Part shown: positions 23,756 to 31,642 of the stretch, piece after piece
How positions within the stretch are numbered: position 1 is the stretch's first letter
Layout: the number at the start of each line of letters is the position of its first letter
NCBI GenBank assembly: GCA_021809545.1
Contig: JAKAYL010000016.1
Span: 1-32,855, forward strand
Source of the DNA: Thermoplasmata archaeon
GTDB lineage: Archaea > Thermoplasmatota > Thermoplasmata > Lutacidiplasmatales > UBA184
Length of the DNA: 32,855 nt
Reading direction: 5' to 3'
Position numbers and translations under genes: made by a program
The notes under the pieces: generated by a model
The model's database searches: none
Told to the model about the DNA's origin: nothing
What the model saw: only the letters and a program-made list of their open reading frames with translations

Positions 23756-23761
23756 GGAGGT
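23756..23761 (+). promoter_or_regulatory. Shine-Dalgarno site before the apparent CTG start of the flippase
   Basis: GGAGGT within GGTGGAGGT, 6 nt before the CTG at 23768. It is well placed for that codon. The GTG at 23763 is too close and out of frame. Confidence 0.4.
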
Positions 23762-23767
23762 CGTGCC

Positions 23768-25387
23768 CTGTCCGAGGCTCCTAAGTCAACCCGGTTCGGC
23801 ATCAATACCCTCTTCGGGCTGCTCGCAGCGGTCAGCATCCAGATCCTGGGCTGGATCGGGACCAAATCGCTCTTCGTCTACGTCGTCGGTACCTCGAAGG
23901 TCTCCCCGGCCCTTGAACTGGTCGGGATCGCGACCACCCTCATCCTCACCTACTCGGTCGTCACGGGGATCGGGGGGTGCCGCATCTCCTCGGCGTACAC
24001 TTTCTTCGTAGCCCGCGGCGCCGATAGGAAACCTCTGACGGGCACGTACATCATTTTTCATCTCATCAGCTATAGCGTGCTCTCCAGCAGCATCCTCCTC
24101 CTCACGCAATTCCTGAACTGGTTCCCGCCGGGGTTCCTCGAGGCGGAAGTCCTGCTGATCGTCGTCGTTCCGCTCCTCCACGTCACGACCGGTGCGTACC
24201 TCACCGAAAGGACCGCCCTCGGAAGGGCCGCCGCAGGGCAGTTGCCTGCGGTCGTGGAGTCGATTGTCCGGATGGTGGCGATCGTCTACGTTGCGCTGCA
24301 GTACACCCCCTGCCAGCCGCCCTTGTTCTCCTCCTGCCTTGCCCCCTCCTTCGGGGTCCACCTGGTGACCCAGATAGCGTGGGCCTACGTCCTGGGGAGC
24401 GTGGCCGGCTTCGTCGTCTCTCTTCCCGTCCTCCGGGACTTTTCCCCCCAACGGTTCCTGCCCACCCTCCGAGACCTGTTCACCTACGCCACCCCGCTCA
24501 TGGCCGCCATGCTGCTCACCTTCAGTGTGACGATCATCACCCCCTTCATCCTGCGGTACCTCGCCGGCTCCGCGATCATGCAGGTCTTCACGACGGTGAA
24601 TGCCTTCCTCATCCTGCTCATGTTCCTTCCCAACGCGGTGATCCTGCCGCTCTTTCCGAACTTGGCCCGCCTCCATGCAGAGGGCCGCATGGACGAGCTC
24701 AAGCTCAGGGTCTCGAAGGCCATCCGCTACACCTTCCTTCTCCTTGCGCCAGGCATGATCGCCTTCTCCGTCTTCCGCGTGCCGATCCTCGACATCGCCT
24801 ACAGCGGCTCGGTCGTTCCCTACGGTGCCCAGGGCATGATCGTGATCTCGCTCGCGGCACTCCCCATGTCCCTCTTCCTGATCACCGGGACCACGTTGGA
24901 CTCGGTGGGGCTCCAACGAAGAGAGTTCTATGCCTCCTCGGTGCAGCTGGCCACGCTCGTCGTCTCCCTCTTCATCTTCGTCCCCTTCTTCGGCCGGTTC
25001 GGCCAGGCCTATGTCGTGGGCGCCACCGTCAGCATGGTGCTGGGCTCGATCGCGGGGCTTGCCATGAATGCCTTCTACCTGCACCGCCATCTTCCCATCC
25101 ACATACCGGTGCGTTCGATCTTGACGGTCCTCCTCGCCTCGGTCGCCACCTTCGCGGTCTTCTCGAACACGGTCATGACCCGGATCGGGCTCCACCTCAA
25201 CCTGGGAAGCCCCTACATTCTTGCTCCGGTGATGGTGCTGGGCCTGGTGGTCTATGCTGGCGTCTTGATGCTCATCGGAGAGTTGTCCAAGGAGGATGTG
25301 ATCGAGTTGACCGCTTCCGCGGGCCTACCTCCCTCGTTCGGAAAGGCCCTCTCCCGTTTGTGCTGGAAGACCTCGAGCGCTCCCTGA
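23768..25387 (+). CDS. Polysaccharide/oligosaccharide flippase (MOP superfamily, Wzx-like)
   Basis: A polytopic membrane protein of about 539 aa with roughly 14 hydrophobic segments, from FGINTLFGLLAAVSIQILGW near the N-terminus to a final pair around ILAPVMVLGLVVYAGVLML. Length, helix number and the charged loop MDELKLRVSKAIRYTF, typical of the second half of these transporters, fit flippases that move lipid-linked glycans outward. The start is a problem. The frame has no ATG, GTG or TTG between an unlikely TTG at 23606, deep inside the small gene, and the first membrane helix. A CTG at 23768 with GGAGGT six bases upstream gives a natural N-terminus. A frameshift or base error could also explain this. 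It may serve surface-glycan export together with the sugar nucleotidyltransferase at 16759. Confidence 0.82.
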   Translation: MSEAPKSTRFGINTLFGLLAAVSIQILGWIGTKSLFVYVVGTSKVSPALELVGIATTLILTYSVVTGIGGCRISSAYTFFVARGADRKPLTGTYIIFHLISYSVLSSSILLLTQFLNWFPPGFLEAEVLLIVVVPLLHVTTGAYLTERTALGRAAAGQLPAVVESIVRMVAIVYVALQYTPCQPPLFSSCLAPSFGVHLVTQIAWAYVLGSVAGFVVSLPVLRDFSPQRFLPTLRDLFTYATPLMAAMLLTFSVTIITPFILRYLAGSAIMQVFTTVNAFLILLMFLPNAVILPLFPNLARLHAEGRMDELKLRVSKAIRYTFLLLAPGMIAFSVFRVPILDIAYSGSVVPYGAQGMIVISLAALPMSLFLITGTTLDSVGLQRREFYASSVQLATLVVSLFIFVPFFGRFGQAYVVGATVSMVLGSIAGLAMNAFYLHRHLPIHIPVRSILTVLLASVATFAVFSNTVMTRIGLHLNLGSPYILAPVMVLGLVVYAGVLMLIGELSKEDVIELTASAGLPPSFGKALSRLCWKTSSAP

Positions 25388-25399
25388 TCCCCTGAGAAG

Positions 25400-25407
25400 G
25401 TTATTTC
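25400..25407 (+). promoter_or_regulatory. TATA-like box of the Kae1 gene
   Basis: GTTATTTC, centred 25.5 nt before ATG 25429, just after the flippase stop. Its spacing fits a leaderless message and gives Kae1 its own promoter. Confidence 0.45.
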
Positions 25408-25428
25408 TTCCGGGAGCATTGGCTCTCC

Positions 25429-26445
25429 ATGGCGATTCTCGGGATCGAGACCACTGCCCACACCGCATCCATCGGGATTGTGGACGAGCAGGCGAGGGTC
25501 CTTGCCTTGGTCTCGGACGTGTACAAGCCCGCGGCGGGAGGGATCCATCCCCGGGAAGCGGCGAATCACCATGCGGAGGCCTTCCCGGCCCTCCTCGAGA
25601 GACTGGCTCAAGAGGGAAAGCTGCACCCATCGGAGATCGAAGGGATCGCCTTTTCTCAAGGGCCGGGCCTGGGTCCGTGCCTGCGCACCGGCGCTACCGT
25701 GGCGCGCGTACTCTCGCTCGCGTGGAAGAAGCCCCTCATCCCCGTCAACCACTGCGTGGCCCACATCGAGATCGCCCGGATCCTGAGCGGGATGGAGGAC
25801 CCCATCCTCCTCTATGCCTCGGGCGGCAACACCCAGGTCGTTGCCTTCGCCCATGGGCGCTACCGCGTCCTGGGAGAAACGCTGGACATCGGCGTGGGGA
25901 ACTTCCTGGACAAGCTCGCCATCGAGATGGGGGGCACGTTCCCCGGGGGTCCCCTCATTGAGAAGTGGGCCCTGGAGGGGTCCCGTCTCCTCGATCTCCC
26001 CTACTCGGTCCATGGGATGGACGTGAGCTTCTCGGGACTGCTCACGGCGGCGGTGGCCGCCCACAACTCCGGAGTACCCCGGGGAGACCTGGCCCACAGC
26101 GTTCAGATGACCGCCTTCTCGATGCTCTGCGAGGTATTGGAACGGGGCCTCGCCCATCTCGGGAAGTCCGAAGTCGTTCTCGGGGGTGGCGTGGCCGCCA
26201 ACAAGGTACTCCGCGCCATGGTGGAAAAGATGGTGGCGCCTCGGGGCGTTCGGGCCTTTGCCCCCCCTCCGAGTCTCTGCACCGACAACGGGGCCATGAT
26301 CGCTTGGACCGGACTCCTCGCGCTCCGGAACGGGATCACCGCGGAGGTGGAGCAGAGCCCGGTCTTGCCCAAGGAACGCACCGACCAAGTGGAGGTCCGG
26401 TGGAGGTTGAGTCCCCGGTGGGCCCCTCAGAAGCCCATCCCATGA
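25429..26445 (+). CDS. kae1: tRNA N6-threonylcarbamoyladenosine synthase subunit Kae1
   Basis: Catalytic subunit of the KEOPS complex, which transfers threonylcarbamoyl to A37 of ANN-decoding tRNAs. It is a 338-aa ASKHA-fold protein: ILGIETTAHTASIGI (3-17), HPREAANHH (40-48), FSQGPGLGPCLRTGA, metal ligands His108 and His112 in VNHCVAHIE, ASGGNTQVV, LDIGVGNFLDKLA, a GGGVAANK nucleotide loop, and CTDNGAM with the last metal Asp. It ends after the Kae1 domain; there is no Bud32 kinase fused at the C-terminus, although many euryarchaea have this fusion, and none is next door. ATGA overlaps the start of the following gene. A TATA-like box 22-29 nt upstream suggests leaderless transcription. Confidence 0.95.
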   Translation: MAILGIETTAHTASIGIVDEQARVLALVSDVYKPAAGGIHPREAANHHAEAFPALLERLAQEGKLHPSEIEGIAFSQGPGLGPCLRTGATVARVLSLAWKKPLIPVNHCVAHIEIARILSGMEDPILLYASGGNTQVVAFAHGRYRVLGETLDIGVGNFLDKLAIEMGGTFPGGPLIEKWALEGSRLLDLPYSVHGMDVSFSGLLTAAVAAHNSGVPRGDLAHSVQMTAFSMLCEVLERGLAHLGKSEVVLGGGVAANKVLRAMVEKMVAPRGVRAFAPPPSLCTDNGAMIAWTGLLALRNGITAEVEQSPVLPKERTDQVEVRWRLSPRWAPQKPIP

Positions 26446-27383
26446 CTTCTTCCCAGGTCGAACCGAAGTCCTCGACCGTTCCGACGGATCCGGTGGGCGA
26501 CCGGATCGATCTCCTGCTTGCGGTCGCCCGGGCCCTGGGGACGGGGATCCCCCTCGACGAAATGGTCTCACTCCTCCCGGCCCGGGGACCCACCGCTCCT
26601 TCCGAGCTCACAGCGTGGTTTCGGGATCATCCCCAGATGGGCCTCGTCCGCGAGGGTGTCGTGTTTCCTTCGGGAACGGAGACCAACTCTCAGAGGATCA
26701 GGGAACGAATACAGGAGAGTGCCCGGCGGATGGAAATGGCCCGCGCGGCTTTTGACGGGCCCTTGGGCTCCCTTGCCCCCTTCCTCAAGTTCGTGGCCGT
26801 CACGGGATCGACAGCCTTCGACTCGGCGGAGCGGCAGGACGACCTCGACCTCTTCGTCGTCACCAAGAACGGTAGCCTTTGGACTTTCCTCCTGTTGGCG
26901 TACCTGTTGGCCCGGTTCCGATGGGATCAAAAGACTACCCTCTGCCTGAACTATGTGCTCGACGAGTCGACGGCTCGGAACGAGTTCCTGGTCTCCCGGC
27001 GGTCCATCTTCGCGCGGGAGGCACTGGCCATGAAACCGATCCTGAACCCCGAGTACGGGCGGAAGATGCTCGCGCGGGCCGCTTGGATCCGGGAGTTCTT
27101 CCCCCGGAAGGCCAAGGATCTTGGCTCACCCTCGAAGGACGCACCCTTGGAATCTCATCCTGGGGCGGCTCTGATCAGCGCCGTTGTTTTTCCCCTCCTC
27201 TCCAGCTACCTGATGCTCGTGGGGCTCTACCGCAACCACCGATATCGTGGCCGGGGAGAGGAAGATGGAGTCTTCCGAACCGAAGTTGGATGGGGCCGCC
27301 TCACGTACCGCTCCCACAAGTACGATCGGCTGATTTCCCTCTACGACGAACCCGATTCTATCCGACTTGGCCCTAAGACGTAA
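26442..27383 (+). CDS. Nucleotidyltransferase-fold protein with C-terminal membrane segment
   Basis: A 313-aa protein with a Pol-beta-type nucleotidyltransferase core. Gly122-Ser123 in AVTGSTAF is followed by DDLDLFVV, with Asp134 and Asp136 as metal ligands, spaced as in minimal nucleotidyltransferases. Further conserved-looking parts are LCLNYVLDE and AMKPILNPEYG. A hydrophobic stretch at about 243-263 is probably a membrane helix, followed by a basic tail. The first 110 residues resemble a helical leader domain. Similar proteins occur in bacterial glycan and uncharacterised loci, but their substrate is not known to me. ATG 26442 overlaps the Kae1 stop (ATGA), so the two are translationally coupled. 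The larger open frame from 25965 only covers Kae1 in another frame. Confidence 0.75.
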   Translation: MTSSQVEPKSSTVPTDPVGDRIDLLLAVARALGTGIPLDEMVSLLPARGPTAPSELTAWFRDHPQMGLVREGVVFPSGTETNSQRIRERIQESARRMEMARAAFDGPLGSLAPFLKFVAVTGSTAFDSAERQDDLDLFVVTKNGSLWTFLLLAYLLARFRWDQKTTLCLNYVLDESTARNEFLVSRRSIFAREALAMKPILNPEYGRKMLARAAWIREFFPRKAKDLGSPSKDAPLESHPGAALISAVVFPLLSSYLMLVGLYRNHRYRGRGEEDGVFRTEVGWGRLTYRSHKYDRLISLYDEPDSIRLGPKT

Positions 27384-27454
27384 GAGCTTTCGAACCCGAC
27401 ATCCGCTGAAATGGAAACCCAGGAACTAAGGTTCGGGGGGCGGTGCGTTGACGT

Positions 27455-27468
27455 GGGAAAAAGTTGAT
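27455..27468 (+). promoter_or_regulatory. Promoter-like A-rich element before the surface protein
   Basis: GGGAAAAAGTTGAT, 35 nt before ATG 27503. A 13-of-14 match (GGGCAAAAGTTGAT) lies at 1021-1034, upstream of the aro operon. The position suits a BRE/TATA region, although the T-A pattern is not classical. Confidence 0.3.
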
Positions 27469-27502
27469 TAGTCGGAGACCCCTCAATCCCACCAGGCGTG
27501 CC

Positions 27503-30500
27503 ATGGAGGGCCAAGTGATCTTCTGGACGGCAGTCCTGCTCCTCGTCCTTCCGGCGGCTCCGGTGAGTTCCTCCGCTATCCACCAGAGGTCCGGCGCATT
27601 CCCAGAGTCCTTCTTGGTCCCCGCCCCATCTTCTTCTCCCGCAGCCAGCTTTCTTACGGCGAGCAATCTCACGTGGAATTACTCCATCGCTCACACCCCG
27701 CGGGTCAGCCTTCTGGGGAGTTGCGGTAGGCAGCAGGCCGCCATGGCCGCCGACGGACCGTTCGCCGTGGTCTTTGTCAGCGCCTTCACCGGAGCCAGCT
27801 TCTCGTGCACCGCCTTCGACTACGCAGCCCGCACTCTGAGGTACAACGAGACCAACAACACATGGTGGACCGTGACGAGTGCGGTGCATCCTCCTCCACT
27901 CGCGAACTTCTCCCTTGCCTCCGACACCGGCTATTCGGGAGGGGTCGCGGTGCTCTTCGACGGAGAGAACCTCACCACGAGCCAACCCTACAACGGCACC
28001 TGGCTCTTCTACTTCGGGAACTCCACCTGGAGGCAGATCCATCCCGCCGGCGGACCGAGCGCCCGCTCGCTTGCGGCCGTGGCCGCCGATCCTACCACGA
28101 ACCATCTCCTTGTGATCGGAGGGGTCAATTTCACCTCCGGCTCTGACGACGCCGACTGGTGGGACCTCAACCTATCGGCCGACACCTGGAGTTACGTCGG
28201 GAGCGCACCTCAGATGATTCCCGGGACTTCCCGCCTCTACGGAGCGTCCCTCCTCTCGAACGGAACCGGGAGATTCCTTCTCTTTGGGGGATGCTCCTCC
28301 CTCATCACCACCAGTTGCTCCAACCTTACGGCCGACCTGTACGCCACCTCTGGAGGAGGTTGGGGGTACGCGTTGAACACGACCGAGGGGCCCGCGCCGC
28401 GCGCCTTCGCGAGCTGGCTGTGGGACCCCGCACAGAGGTTCGCCCTGCTCTTCGGTGGGGAGAGACTGGAGACGACCCCCACCACCGTTCTCGGTGACAC
28501 CTGGGTGTTCCTCCCCGGGCGGGACCAGTGGGTCCGCCAATCCACCCCCCCGACCCCGTCCACGGCGCGATACCTGGCCGCTGCCTCTTGGCTGGACAAC
28601 CCCGCGAACGAGACCGGACTGTTGGTCGGCGGACTTTCGTCGGTCGCTCTGAAGAACCTATCGTGGCGGATTTCGCCGACCATCGACGTCACCGTGAACG
28701 TGACCAACAGTTCCGGAGGACGCGTGCCCGGTGCCAATGTCACCGTGTTTTCCGACGGGTACCGGTGGACCGGGGTGAGCAACGCATCGGGGGTCGCCTA
28801 TCTTCCCCAGGTAGCCTCCGGACCGCTCGAGATCGTCACGAATGCCACGGGATACTACCAGAACACTACCTTCCAGACTGTTCCGCCTGCCGGCTCCCTC
28901 GTCACGACCGCCCGACTGGTCCCACTTCCGATCCTCCGGGTCCGGACCTTCGAAAGGACAACCCTCGGGACGAACTACCTCGGAGCGGTGGATCTCCTGT
29001 GGAACGGCAGCACTCCAGCCATCGGCACCTCGGACTCCCGTGGGTACTGGAATCACACGGCGTGGCACGGGGGTCCGGTCAACGTGACGGGACAGAAACG
29101 GGGGTACTCCTCGACAACCAATTCCACCACGTTGCCCACCACCGGGGTGAGCTACCTCAACCTCACCCTCCGGCAACTGTCGCCGGCGAACCTGAGCGTC
29201 CGCGTGATCAGCACCGTCGCCGTCCCGATCGCGGGAGCGGTCACCCAAGTGTCCAACCTTTCGCAATCGATCGCGCTCCAGAACATCTCCGACAACAAGG
29301 GGTATGCCAATTTCACCGGGTTGCCTGGAATCATCAATGTGACGGTGGCGGCCAGCACGAACTTCGGCTTTTACAACAATAGCACCCGCGTGGCCCTGAG
29401 CTCGGGGAACACGACCCATGTCAACTTGACCCTCACCCCCTGGCCGACCCTCCATGTGCGGGTCCTGGGTGGGGTCGACGGAGGGGTCACTCCAGTGGCG
29501 CTGATCGGGGCGAACGTGGATCGGAACGGGACCCTCCTTGGGAGTACCGGGTCCGGAGGTTGGCTCAACGTCACCACCACGACGGGGCAGGCCAACCTCC
29601 TTGCCTTGGCCCAGTTCTTCTATCCGGGGACCTTGTCCGTGACCCTGAACCATACGGGCCCGACAAACGTCACCCTCCTTCTCGTCCCATGGCCGGCGTT
29701 GCACGTGCACGTGTGGGGGAACCAGACCCAAGCGCCGCCGCTTCCCTTACCGGGAGCGCGGGTGGAATCCAACCGGAGCGGGCTGGTGGGGCTGACCAAC
29801 CTCCAAGGCTGGTCGAACACCACGGTGCCGTCGGGGGCCACAGCGCTCACGGTGACGGCCACGGCTTACCGCACGGGCTACCGGAACGTTACCTTGAACT
29901 ACACAGGGATCCTGAATGTCACCTTCTTCCTGAACCCGCTCGTCGGGACCATCCACGTTCACGTTGTCACCACCCTTGCCCCGGACTACCACAACGGGAC
30001 GATCGTCTACCCCCTCTCCTTTGCCACGGTGAACTATTCCTCCGCGACCGGAACGAGCGGTCAGGTCTTCACCAATGGCCTCGGTTGGGCGAATAGCACC
30101 CTCCTCCAAGGCAACTACACGTTCACGGCGTGGAAGTACGGCATGAAACCCGCGCCCAACCTGGGTCCTTTCTTCGTGGGACAGGTCTGGATGAACTTCA
30201 CGCTCTATCCGATCCGGGGGGCGAACGTGAGCGCCCTCGTCCAAGACCGCAACACGAGTGCGCCGATCGCCAACGCCACGGTGGAGGTGGGCCCCTACTT
30301 CTCGGGACAGACGAACCTCAGGGGCTGGGCGAACTTGACCGACATACTCCCTCCCGGACGTTACGAGGTGCTCGCCTACGCACCCGGATACGAGCCGAAC
30401 CAGACCAACGTGAGCCTCACGTTCCATGAGGTGATCCCTCGATTGCTCATCAAGCTCACACCGATACCGCCTCCTCCCTCCAAGCGTGTGCCAGGGAACA

Positions 30501-30640
30501 CCTCCTTCTCCCTGGTCCCGCCTGCGGAACAGTACACTTGGTGGCCCTTCCTCATCCTACCCGTGGTCTTCGCCCTGGGAGCGGTCCTGGTCATCTTGAG
30601 CCAGCGTTCATCCCGGCGCGGGCGCACCGGGGAATCCTGA
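27503..30640 (+). CDS. Secreted, membrane-anchored surface protein: Kelch motifs plus seven carboxypeptidase-regulatory-like repeats, 57 N-glycosylation sequons
   Basis: A 1045-aa protein. Residues 1-25 are a signal peptide (VIFWTAVLLLVLPAAPVSS). About 60-390 is a Kelch-like propeller with blades around LLVIGGVNF, LLFGGCSS, LLFGGERL and LLVGGLSS. About 395-980 holds seven repeats of 80-92 residues of the carboxypeptidase regulatory (Ig-like) type. A linker leads to a membrane helix (1014-1033) and an Arg-rich cytoplasmic tail. I count 57 N-x-S/T sequons. In repeats 2-7 one sequon sits at the same place, G-(Y/W)-x-N-x-T (Asn517, 603, 689, 772, 864, 944). The protein is therefore probably heavily N-glycosylated, as part of the cell surface or an adhesin. 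ATG 27503 is preferred to TTG 27464 because it opens the signal peptide. Its last 33 nt overlap the convergent membrane gene. Confidence 0.88.
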   Translation: MEGQVIFWTAVLLLVLPAAPVSSSAIHQRSGAFPESFLVPAPSSSPAASFLTASNLTWNYSIAHTPRVSLLGSCGRQQAAMAADGPFAVVFVSAFTGASFSCTAFDYAARTLRYNETNNTWWTVTSAVHPPPLANFSLASDTGYSGGVAVLFDGENLTTSQPYNGTWLFYFGNSTWRQIHPAGGPSARSLAAVAADPTTNHLLVIGGVNFTSGSDDADWWDLNLSADTWSYVGSAPQMIPGTSRLYGASLLSNGTGRFLLFGGCSSLITTSCSNLTADLYATSGGGWGYALNTTEGPAPRAFASWLWDPAQRFALLFGGERLETTPTTVLGDTWVFLPGRDQWVRQSTPPTPSTARYLAAASWLDNPANETGLLVGGLSSVALKNLSWRISPTIDVTVNVTNSSGGRVPGANVTVFSDGYRWTGVSNASGVAYLPQVASGPLEIVTNATGYYQNTTFQTVPPAGSLVTTARLVPLPILRVRTFERTTLGTNYLGAVDLLWNGSTPAIGTSDSRGYWNHTAWHGGPVNVTGQKRGYSSTTNSTTLPTTGVSYLNLTLRQLSPANLSVRVISTVAVPIAGAVTQVSNLSQSIALQNISDNKGYANFTGLPGIINVTVAASTNFGFYNNSTRVALSSGNTTHVNLTLTPWPTLHVRVLGGVDGGVTPVALIGANVDRNGTLLGSTGSGGWLNVTTTTGQANLLALAQFFYPGTLSVTLNHTGPTNVTLLLVPWPALHVHVWGNQTQAPPLPLPGARVESNRSGLVGLTNLQGWSNTTVPSGATALTVTATAYRTGYRNVTLNYTGILNVTFFLNPLVGTIHVHVVTTLAPDYHNGTIVYPLSFATVNYSSATGTSGQVFTNGLGWANSTLLQGNYTFTAWKYGMKPAPNLGPFFVGQVWMNFTLYPIRGANVSALVQDRNTSAPIANATVEVGPYFSGQTNLRGWANLTDILPPGRYEVLAYAPGYEPNQTNVSLTFHEVIPRLLIKLTPIPPPPSKRVPGNTSFSLVPPAEQYTWWPFLILPVVFALGAVLVILSQRSSRRGRTGES

Positions 30641-31642
30641 AGGCAGCGGCGGGGCAGCTGGTGCGCCCCGGCCCTCCCATCGCGGGTGAGGGATCGTAGG
30701 GCCAGGCGGAGCGGAACGCAGAGCTCGCCGGGTCATCGCGATGACCAGAAGGACCACCGCGGCGGCAATTCCCATCGCGGGGAGCAGGGCTTGCTCGGGC
30801 CATTCTAACGACACCACGATGAACGTGAGCGTCGTGGCCGCGGTGATGAGGATGGCGGAAAGTCCCGGCAGATGCCGGTACGTGGGTGGCTTGGAGGTGG
30901 ACTGCACCTGCAGGATGCCCAGGGTGCGTTCCCCCACTTGCTCAAGGCTGGGGTCGTACGCCATCGCGCGGCCCATGCCCTGGGTCTCGTTGAAGGGCAG
31001 GGCGGTCCCGGTCCCCGTCTGGGGTCGGAGGACGGGGGCCAGCACTCCCACGAACGCGAGCCCGCCGAGGACCACGAGCGGAGCGGTCATCGCCCCCTGG
31101 AGGGGGAAGGTGGTCACCCCGGCGGAGCCGGGGTAGAGCGCCGTAAGCCCCAGGATGTTGAGGAGCCCCTCCACCTGGGTGATGTTGACCTGGGCGAAGG
31201 CGGCGATGAGCGAGGAGGAATTCACGATGGTGGCGGAGCCCGAGAGCGTGTTGAGGGCAGCTACGAGGACGACCCCGTCCAAGAAGGCGAGCTGGAGCGC
31301 CACGATCCTCTTCCCCGGGGACTCCTCGGTCTGCCAGATCCACGACTCGAGCAGGAAGGGGGAGGCCAGGATGAGCCCGGCCGTGATGTCCAGCCCGACG
31401 CCGCCCAACAGGCTGAAGGCGAAGATCGAGAGGACCCCGAGCGCCACGAGAACCCAGATGCCCGACAGCGAGAGCCAACGGCCCTTCCACGGCGAGAGCT
31501 GAAGCCCGTTGAAGAAGAGGACGACGAGGAAGACCCCCGCGCTCAGCGTATCCCACCCCGAAAAGGAGACCAAGAGAAGATACCCGAGGTAGAGGAAGAG
31601 CGGCAGGATGAGGACCAGGGAGAGGGTCCGGTAGGAGTTCAT
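30608..31642 (-). CDS. Polytopic membrane protein partner of a DUF58 protein
   Basis: A 344-aa protein with about eight hydrophobic segments: five in the first 135 residues, one near 185-205, and two near 262-307. A cytoplasmic-looking Pro/Gly-rich tail of about 35 residues follows. The loop between the sixth and seventh helices (about 210-255) is polar. I recognise no family. Its ATG overlaps the stop of the DUF58 gene by ATGA, so both come from one message. Bacterial and archaeal DUF58 genes usually sit with MoxR ATPases and membrane proteins thought to assemble or fold complexes at the envelope; this may be such a partner. The 3' end overlaps the surface-protein gene by 33 bp, tail to tail. 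Confidence 0.7.
   Translation of the reverse strand: MNSYRTLSLVLILPLFLYLGYLLLVSFSGWDTLSAGVFLVVLFFNGLQLSPWKGRWLSLSGIWVLVALGVLSIFAFSLLGGVGLDITAGLILASPFLLESWIWQTEESPGKRIVALQLAFLDGVVLVAALNTLSGSATIVNSSSLIAAFAQVNITQVEGLLNILGLTALYPGSAGVTTFPLQGAMTAPLVVLGGLAFVGVLAPVLRPQTGTGTALPFNETQGMGRAMAYDPSLEQVGERTLGILQVQSTSKPPTYRHLPGLSAILITAATTLTFIVVSLEWPEQALLPAMGIAAAVVLLVIAMTRRALRSAPPGPTIPHPRWEGRGAPAAPPLPSGFPGAPAPG

Noticed and set aside
23606-23767. Flippase start at TTG 23606
   Set aside because: It would overlap the 75-aa gene by 109 nt and add an Arg/Pro/Gly-rich stretch unlike any flippase N-terminus.
23786-25195. 469-residue minus-strand open frame rich in Glu, Asp and Gly
   Set aside because: It is the antisense shadow of the flippase's hydrophobic codons and has no start signal.
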